Assembly (NCBI RefSeq): GCF_030867095.1
Contig: NC_081828.1
Location: 215,791,978-215,855,977 of the forward strand
Reading direction: 5' to 3'
Length of the DNA: 64,000 bases
Origin: Alligator mississippiensis
Lineage: Eukaryota; Chordata; Crocodylia; Alligatoridae
The notes under the pieces are model-generated. The model was not told where the DNA came from. It worked only from the letters and a program-made list of their open reading frames with translations, and did not search any database. The position numbers and the translations under genes are program-made. This document shows positions 57,955 through 64,000 of the stretch, piece after piece; the first letter of the stretch is position 1, and each line of letters opens with the position of its first letter.

Positions 57955-58322
57955 TTTACACTGCAATCAGGAGCCGCAATGGCAAGATATTTAGCAGCAT
58001 CTCAGCTGGCTTTCAGCTAATTCACTCCATGCAATAAGTTTTGAGGGCACCACAGTGTGGCGTTCCACTACCACGTATGTCCCTGTGATCCCACACCGAC
58101 TTGTATAACCCACACCTAGCGCTGCCCTGCTTCACCCCCAAATCATCTGGGAGACTCTTGGGGGTAGGTACAATGTCTTCAATGAGTCCCCGACATGGGA
58201 GATTTCCTGCCAAGGTTAAAATGTTGGTCTCAAGTCTGCAGACAGCTCCTGTGACCTTCCAATGTGCCTGCTAGCCGTGCAGCCTCCAGGGACGTAGACA
58301 CACATAACACTTGCAGTGTAAA
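57955..58322. mobile_element. Possible DNA element with 12-bp inverted ends
   Basis: 'tttacactgcaa' and its exact reverse complement 'ttgcagtgtaaa' lie 368 bp apart. No target duplication or known interior. Confidence 0.35.
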
Positions 58323-58920
58323 CCTGAAGCAGGCAGGCACACAAGCCTGGCCTGCTGATCGAGAGCAGCCCTGACTGCTTTCCAAAAGCGTACCTGGAAA
58401 AACAAGTCCTAATTTGAACTGGTTTGAAATGGTAGCAGCAGAGAGCAAGTGTTCTGTGACACGACTGTGGTTGGTCCTCCAGATATCCCACAATGCACTG
58501 TTCCTCACCCCCTACCAGGGCTGCAACTGGCTACTCTGGTAGGCAACCATAACTCCGCTGCCTGCTTTTTTTCCCTTTTGTTGGCAACTTTTTATCCCTG
58601 AGCTCCCTAGTCCAAGCTATCTTTCTAAAGACAGCTATGTCCTCATCCCCTATCATCATGCCCCCAGCCCCTGACAACCCAAAACCCTGGGTGCAAGTAG
58701 TAGTGGCCTTAGAGATGCTGGTGCCCCGGACAAGAGAGTTATATGGGGACCCTTAGAGCCTTAATTCCGATGACCTAGAAGCAAGTCAGACACAAGCTGG
58801 ATCTGACCCTCAGGGCCGTCCCATCCGGCCTGGTGGGCTACCAGAAGCTGCAGATGTGTCTAGGGAGGGGAACAGCCTGCCACAAAATTTAGGGCCCTGG
58901 GTTTCCCTGGGTGAGGCCAT
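58323..58920. other. Unassigned sequence
   Basis: No gene or repeat recognised. Confidence 0.4.
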
Positions 58921-59241
58921 TGGAGCTAATCCTGCTTGGAGCAGGGGGTTGGACTAGATGTGACCTCCTGAGCTCCCTTCAACCCTCATTTTCTAGGATG
59001 CTATGGCATCCAGGTCTGGTTTCTGCCTCTAAATATCCCAAGCAACAGCAGCAGTGTAGATTGGATTTGGGGTCTTTTAACCACCTAACCCTCAGGACAG
59101 GTCAAGTTGATAATAAGAATACTCACTGCTTCCACAGCACTTTTCATTCATGGATTTCAACGTGCTTTGGAAAGGAGAAGTATAATTATCCCCATGTTAC
59201 AGGTGACAAGACAGAGGCACAGGAACATGCAGTGTCTATAG
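58921..59241 (+). repeat. Duplicated block, copy B (CR1 tail plus MIR)
   Basis: Starts abruptly inside a CR1 tail ('cctgcttggagcaggggg'), continues through 'tctaggatgctatggcatcc' and the same MIR sequence as copy A, and stops after 'tctatag'. Confidence 0.92.
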
Positions 59242-59269
59242 TTGCACGGGGTTATTGTACTCTCACACA

Positions 59270-59430
59270 CTGGGAAACTCCATCCTTGGAGGTTTTCAAA
59301 ACCCAGGTAGACAAAGCCTTGGCTGGGATGATGTAGCTGGGGCTGGTCCTGCTTGGAGCAGGGGGTTGCACTAGATGTGACCTCCTGAGATCCCTGCCAA
59401 CTCTTATTTTCTATGAGTTTATGATCCTAT
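59270..59430 (+). repeat. CR1 LINE 3' tail
   Basis: 'ccatccttggaggttttcaa', 'gacaaagccttggctggg' and end 'ctatgagtttatgatcct'. Independent of the duplicated block. Confidence 0.88.
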
Positions 59431-62400
59431 CCCATAGGCAGTTTTATGCAGTCTGTCTTCAATACTCTCCACAAGCCGATGAAGTCATTCCTATGCACAC
59501 ACACACACACAATATGTCTCAATGCTGGCAAGATGCTTCTTGATGCATCCTATCTGAAGCAAACATGCAACTCCTAGGAAATAAATCCTATTAATAAAAC
59601 TGTGCTAAGGCTAATGCACTATCCACAAGGATATCAGGAGAAAAGTATTCAGACAATGTGAGGAAGGCATCCTGAAAATGGTAATGATGCTCTTTTCTTC
59701 CATAACGTTCCCTCTTAAATGAATAACAAGGGTCTGAACCAGCCTTGGCAGGGGCCTGTTTGGAAGGTAGAAGATGCTTTCCCATGGCAGACCAAGTTAG
59801 GAAGCAGAAATGCTGAGTATGGAAAGAGGCCCAGAAACACATCAAGGTCTGCCTTGATGTGTTGAGGTGACCTTGGTAGCTGGCAAGATTTTTTCCACTA
59901 AGCTTTTTTTCTAAAGCTATTAATACCCAGCGTCTCTGCTACTGTGCTGGACAACCCGAGCAGCAAACCCATCATAAAGCCTTTCTGTCGCTTGTAAAGT
60001 GTGCTTATATCTGTTCATGCCTGTGGCTCTTGTGTTGACAGCAGCTTGTGATCTCTTGCATGCCCTGCCTTTGAAAACCCATTTGGACTGGGGGATGGCT
60101 TCATGAGGTTCTTCGACCTCATCATCCACCCAAAATAATCACAGAGAGGTAGATCGTCACACTATACCATAGTACAAAGGAAAAGCAAAATTCTGCTACA
60201 CCTCAACATACCCAGTGGTACATATGTAGCCTCCTCGCCACAATTTTTGGTGCTTATGGAGACTTTCGATTTAGTTTTAGAATAAAATCACTTCATACAC
60301 ATCCTGCCGGAAAGGAGATACGGGAAGAGAATTGCCATTGTAAGTCAAGGAGCAGCGAACCTATAATCTAGGTCTAACTTCTCTCAAAGGGTGGCTTGAA
60401 CGTGTGTCTTGTGCTTGCCAAATAAATGCAAGACCCCGGGCAACCTCCAGCCCTCCTCTTGCAACTGCCCTGCAGCACTTTGCTTTTCTACTCACCGGGA
60501 AACAGAAATGAGAGTTTCTGCCCACCGGAGAGAGGAGCCAAGGCAAGGGCCGAAATCGGTCTTGTCAGGCAGCATCTGCCTCTTTGAGCCATGCTTCCTA
60601 TGACTTAGCTGCCTCCTCCTAGCCCCATCTCTCTCTCCCTCCTGGCTTCCCATTGAGCTGGCTTTTGGAGGAGAGCTGGAAGGGACCCAGGGTGGTATCT
60701 AGGTCTTGATCTTCTGCTATAAGCCCTCTGCTGAGCAATTACAAGGAGGAAACATAGGTTTGAACCACTCTAGATGAGGGGGACCTAGACCCTGGGTCTC
60801 CCCTTCTTTGGACAGTGTCCTCAATACTTGGCTATTGACCTAAGATTGGAAGTGGTTTGCTAAATTAGCTGGAAAGCAGACTTTTTTGGGGGGGGAGGGG
60901 GCATGCGTTCCAATTCAGTGACTATTTTGAGCTGAAAGAATGGGGAATAATTTTTAAAAAAAGTCAAAATTTCCATCACGGCATTTTCAAAGTGAAGTCT
61001 CAGGAAGGCGGAAGGGAAATTTTCACCGTCACCTCGCAAAACGGGATTTTGCATTTACCAAACAGACCTAAATGAAAAGCCGGGTTGCATGAAAGTGAAG
61101 GTGAGGTAGGTGAAAAAGGAGTTAAATGACTTTGAAACCAAACTAAAAAAGCGGGGGGGGGAGGGGAAAAGGTTTAGTATAAACAAGTGCTTTGGGGTGA
61201 CACAAAATGAATTTGTCGTTGTTGTTTCCGTGGAAAAAAACAAAACAACCCCAAATTTCTGTTTCAGTTCAAGCCAGATGGAATATTTCTCTGATTTCTC
61301 ATCTCACCCACCCAACCAAAACCAAGGGTAGTTTCAAGTGCAGGGCGGGAATGGCTGATCTCTCTGACATGTCGAATCAAATGAAACCCACGCAACTCTC
61401 TGATCGAAGCCTCGCTTGCGAGACCCAGCAGCGTAAAGACGGGGAAAAAAAATAAGCGATCTTCAAAATGTCAAGCAATAGTGACAAGTGTCTGTGTTTA
61501 GACGAAGTGTTACTTTGCTTAACTGAGTTTGGGTATGTACATTCAGAACAGCTGCAGCTATAAAGGAGGATCAGGACATAATCTTTTTCAGCTTGCAATG
61601 AATAACTTCTGACTAAGAGCCAAACTGAGCCCAGGGGCAGATTAATTGATACTTACGGGTTGGCGAAGGAGATCAGTTTGGCCGGTTCAAACAACACGGG
61701 CGAATTACAGCATGATTCCTTTGAGAGCGGCACGTCTGCTAGCTCTGCCAACAGTGGCACAAAACCAGGGCTCTTAATCTTGCCAATGCTTTATCACTAT
61801 GATTTTTTGGAAGAGGCTATGCCACTACAGGTTTTTTTCAGGCAGGCATGCAGGTACACAGGAGGCAGAGTGATATTTCTGATCAGACAGCTGGGGCTTG
61901 TCAGCAATAGGATTTTTGATCATGTAAACTGAAAGGCAAACAGATGCATTCAATATATAACGGGATTTCATTGCAAGGTGGGCTGGTTTGCCATCCTGGG
62001 CTGCAAAGTCGTTTGCATTGTAATATTATAGGGTCAGTGTTGTTCTGACACAAACCCAGGCTTTTGGGACTGTAGCCTGCATCATGACCTCGTGGTCATG
62101 CTGGCTCTGGGAGACTTCATCCCTAACACCCAGGAGGCCTGATGCTTGCGCTGTGTTGTGTTACGTGGTGTGGTTCATGTCTCGAGTTCGTGGTGCCCTG
62201 ACTTTGACACAGCTGTGTCAAGAGTGTCGGTCCTCCACCTTTTCTGCATGCGACCCAGCCAGTTCAACCATCCTTTATGAGTGCAAAGCACTGGGGGGAC
62301 TGAAGCCACGGCATTAAAGAAGGCAGCTTGGGTTGGCATCTGCCAAGATTGTCAAGTCCTTCATCTCTGCCTGAGGAGACCATGCTTGGATGCCAGCAGG

Positions 62401-62520
62401 TCCCAATAAACAAATTACATCTGTACTTCCCTGATAGGACACAGAGCTGCGATGATAGTTATTTTGTGCTATGGACATTTGTCAGATTTTGACTGAGAGC
62501 AGCCCTAATCATTTCACATA
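59431..62520. other. Unassigned sequence at the far upstream side
   Basis: CA run at 59495-59511 and purine-rich 61150-61175. Several open frames (59.6-62.3 kb) lack family resemblance and coherent splice sites. MYL3 exon 1 was sought here on the minus strand and not found. Confidence 0.4.
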
Positions 62521-62523
62521 GAC

Positions 62524-62962
62524 TATCAGAGTACTGGGGGACATGACTTGTGAGGAGCGGCTGAGGGAAATGGGCTGATTTAGTCTGCAGAAGGGAAGAC
62601 TGAGGGGGGATTTGATAGCAGGCTTCAGCTCCCTGCAGGGGGTTGCAAAGAGGATGGAGCTGGACTGTTCTCAGGGGGGGCAGATGACAGGGCAACGAGC
62701 AATGGGCTCAACCTGCAGCAAGGGAAGTTGAGGTTGGATATTAGGAAAAACTCTCACTAAGAGGGTGGTAAAGCACTGAAACAGGTTACCCAGAGAGATG
62801 GTGCAGTCTCCAGCCTTGGAGGTGTTTAAGACCCAGCTAGACAAAGTTTTGTCTGGGATGATGTAGTTGGGGCTGGTCCTGCTTGGAGCAGGGGGTTGCA
62901 CTAGATGTGACCTCCTGAGCTCCCTTCCAGCCCTCATTGTCTATGAGTCTATGATTCTGGTA
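62524..62962 (+). repeat. CR1 LINE 3' region
   Basis: 'gaggagcggctgagggaaat', 'ggaagttgaggttggatatt', 'gatgtagttggggctggtcc' and end 'ctatgagtctatgattctgg'. Same subfamily as 56.3 kb. Confidence 0.92.
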
Positions 62963-62979
62963 TGTCTTATCGGTGTATC

Positions 62980-63092
62980 GTGCATGAGTGTGTATGCACA
63001 TGTGTGTATATGTGCACACCCACACACACATATACACCCTATATACATACATAGATGTACAGCTATATGAGTTTGGATATAGATATAGATAT
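62980..63092. repeat. TG/CA and GATA-like low-complexity tract
   Basis: 'gcacatgtgtgtatatgtgc', 'cccacacacacatatacacc' and 'tggatatagatatagatatg' directly after the CR1 tail, a common place for microsatellite growth. Confidence 0.8.
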
Positions 63093-64000
63093 GGAGCAGT
63101 TCACCTTTGCCCTGAAAAGACAAATGAACACTAAGGGATTGTTGAAATAAGGGCTACAATCTCAGATGTCGCATGTCAGCACAGCTTCTTCGAAATTCAT
63201 GTGCCAGCTTCTCATCTGGTGTAAATCAGCTCCTCTCCACTGAAATCAAGGGGCTAGGTTTCTAGATGGTGGAAACCCCCCTGGCACAACAGAAACAAAT
63301 AGACCAGTTTCTCTCTGGACTTAATTGGCACAGCTTCGTTGAAGGGAACAAGCGAGCTGTCAGCTGTGAATCATCAACCCTATTGAATCAAAGGAGCCCA
63401 ATCCCCAAATGGCCATAGCTCTCTTAAGCACAATTGTAATTGTGATCACGACTCCTGGTGATGCTAGCCTACACCAGCCAAAGGCCTGGCCCTCAGGGAA
63501 GGGAGAATTCAGATAGGTATGAATGCACTGGAGATCCCCTGGGCACTATTAGTGGTGAGAGCAGCCAGCTTTCTGCCCATGAACATCCGGCAAGCAATCC
63601 TGGGAAACGTCTGTCTCATGGAGGGAGCCTGGCTGTGAGGTGTGTGCATGCCCTTGGCATAGCTTAGAGATTTCCATTTAAGTTTAGTTGATTCCCCCAC
63701 CTCCCCATCTGCTTCCGATGGTTTAAAGTACCAGGCAGAGCAGAGGGAGGAGAGACCGATGGCTTAAATGAAATGAAAAAGGAGAGGAAAATGTGATTAA
63801 AAAAAAAAAGACATCATAGAGAGTTATGTTTGCATCGTCCCCCTGGTGATGCCAATTCTATTTCATTTCTCTAAATGCTTTCCAACCCTTTCAGCTCCCA
63901 AATGGGCTTATGAATGAAAGGGCAAGAAATCTGTTCACAGGTAGCCCTGCTGTTTAATCATTGCTGAGCTAGTTTGGAAACTCTGGGTGCTGCGTGGTCG
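63093..64000. other. Unassigned sequence
   Basis: 63200-63250 'tggtgtaaatcagctcc' with 'actgaaatcaagggg' resembles an old sauropsid DNA transposon. No exon recognised to the window end. Confidence 0.4.

Noticed and set aside
61650-61790. Possible MYL3 exon 1 on the minus strand reading ...VLFEPAKLISFANP before GTAAGT
   Set aside because: It lacks the MAPKKPEPKK-like start and Pro/Ala tract, and the GT donor would leave phase 2, while exon 2 requires phase 0.
53000-64000. PTH1R exons expected upstream if human gene order is kept
   Set aside because: No receptor-like transmembrane exon was recognised, so it probably lies beyond the window.

Overview
The window is a repeat-rich stretch of a sauropsid genome, most likely a crocodilian. 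The repeat complement points there: many 5'-truncated CR1 LINEs of at least two 3'-end subfamilies (tails ending in 'ctatgaatctatga' and 'gattctatga'), Penelope-like element remains, old MIR-type SINEs, and several families of short inverted-repeat DNA elements whose ends read like 'gtgtagatgcggcc'. The species call is inference from repeat style; the sequence itself proves only an amniote with split, spliced genes.

One host gene is clearly present. On the minus strand, from about 52.86 kb down to about 36.7 kb, lie the coding exons of an essential myosin light chain, best matched to MYL3 (slow skeletal/ventricular ELC). Five coding exons of 28, 150, 174, 78 and 29 coding bases, all with GT-AG junctions and compatible phases, encode 152 residues ending in a stop. 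A further 3' UTR exon probably lies near 36.8 kb. Human MYL3 has 195 residues, of which 43 come from exon 1, so exactly the N-terminal exon is missing. It was not found up to 64 kb, so intron 1 is longer than about 11.1 kb or exon 1 is diverged beyond recognition by eye.

Layout: 0-3.0 kb has two copies of a CR1 subfamily around a GC-rich tandem duplication and a probable solo LTR. 3-9 kb is mostly unassigned sequence with small inverted-repeat elements. 9-10.7 kb holds a CR1 reverse-transcriptase tail directly followed by a Penelope-like element with a recognisable GIY-YIG-region remnant. 11-13 kb contains two inverted-repeat elements. 13.85-15.56 kb has a CR1 with reverse-transcriptase motifs on the minus strand meeting a plus-strand CR1 tail. 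18.1-18.4 kb is a TA-rich block with a perfect stem. 22-36 kb is intergenic, with hAT-type elements, a 461-bp foldback near 26.7 kb, a perfect 16-bp-arm palindrome at 34.25 kb and a second probable LTR-type fragment. 36.6-52.9 kb is the MYL3 body, its introns carrying CR1, Penelope tails, MITEs and an unusual TG microsatellite framed by inverted arms. 53-64 kb is upstream or intron-1 sequence with several CR1 copies and a 320-bp duplicated block.

No CRISPR, tRNA, rRNA or bacterial-type system is present. I found no wholly new system. The most notable signals are structural: foldbacks, palindromes, a MITE family with 'ctactgtgcagtag' sub-repeats, and a candidate LINE-linked duplication.
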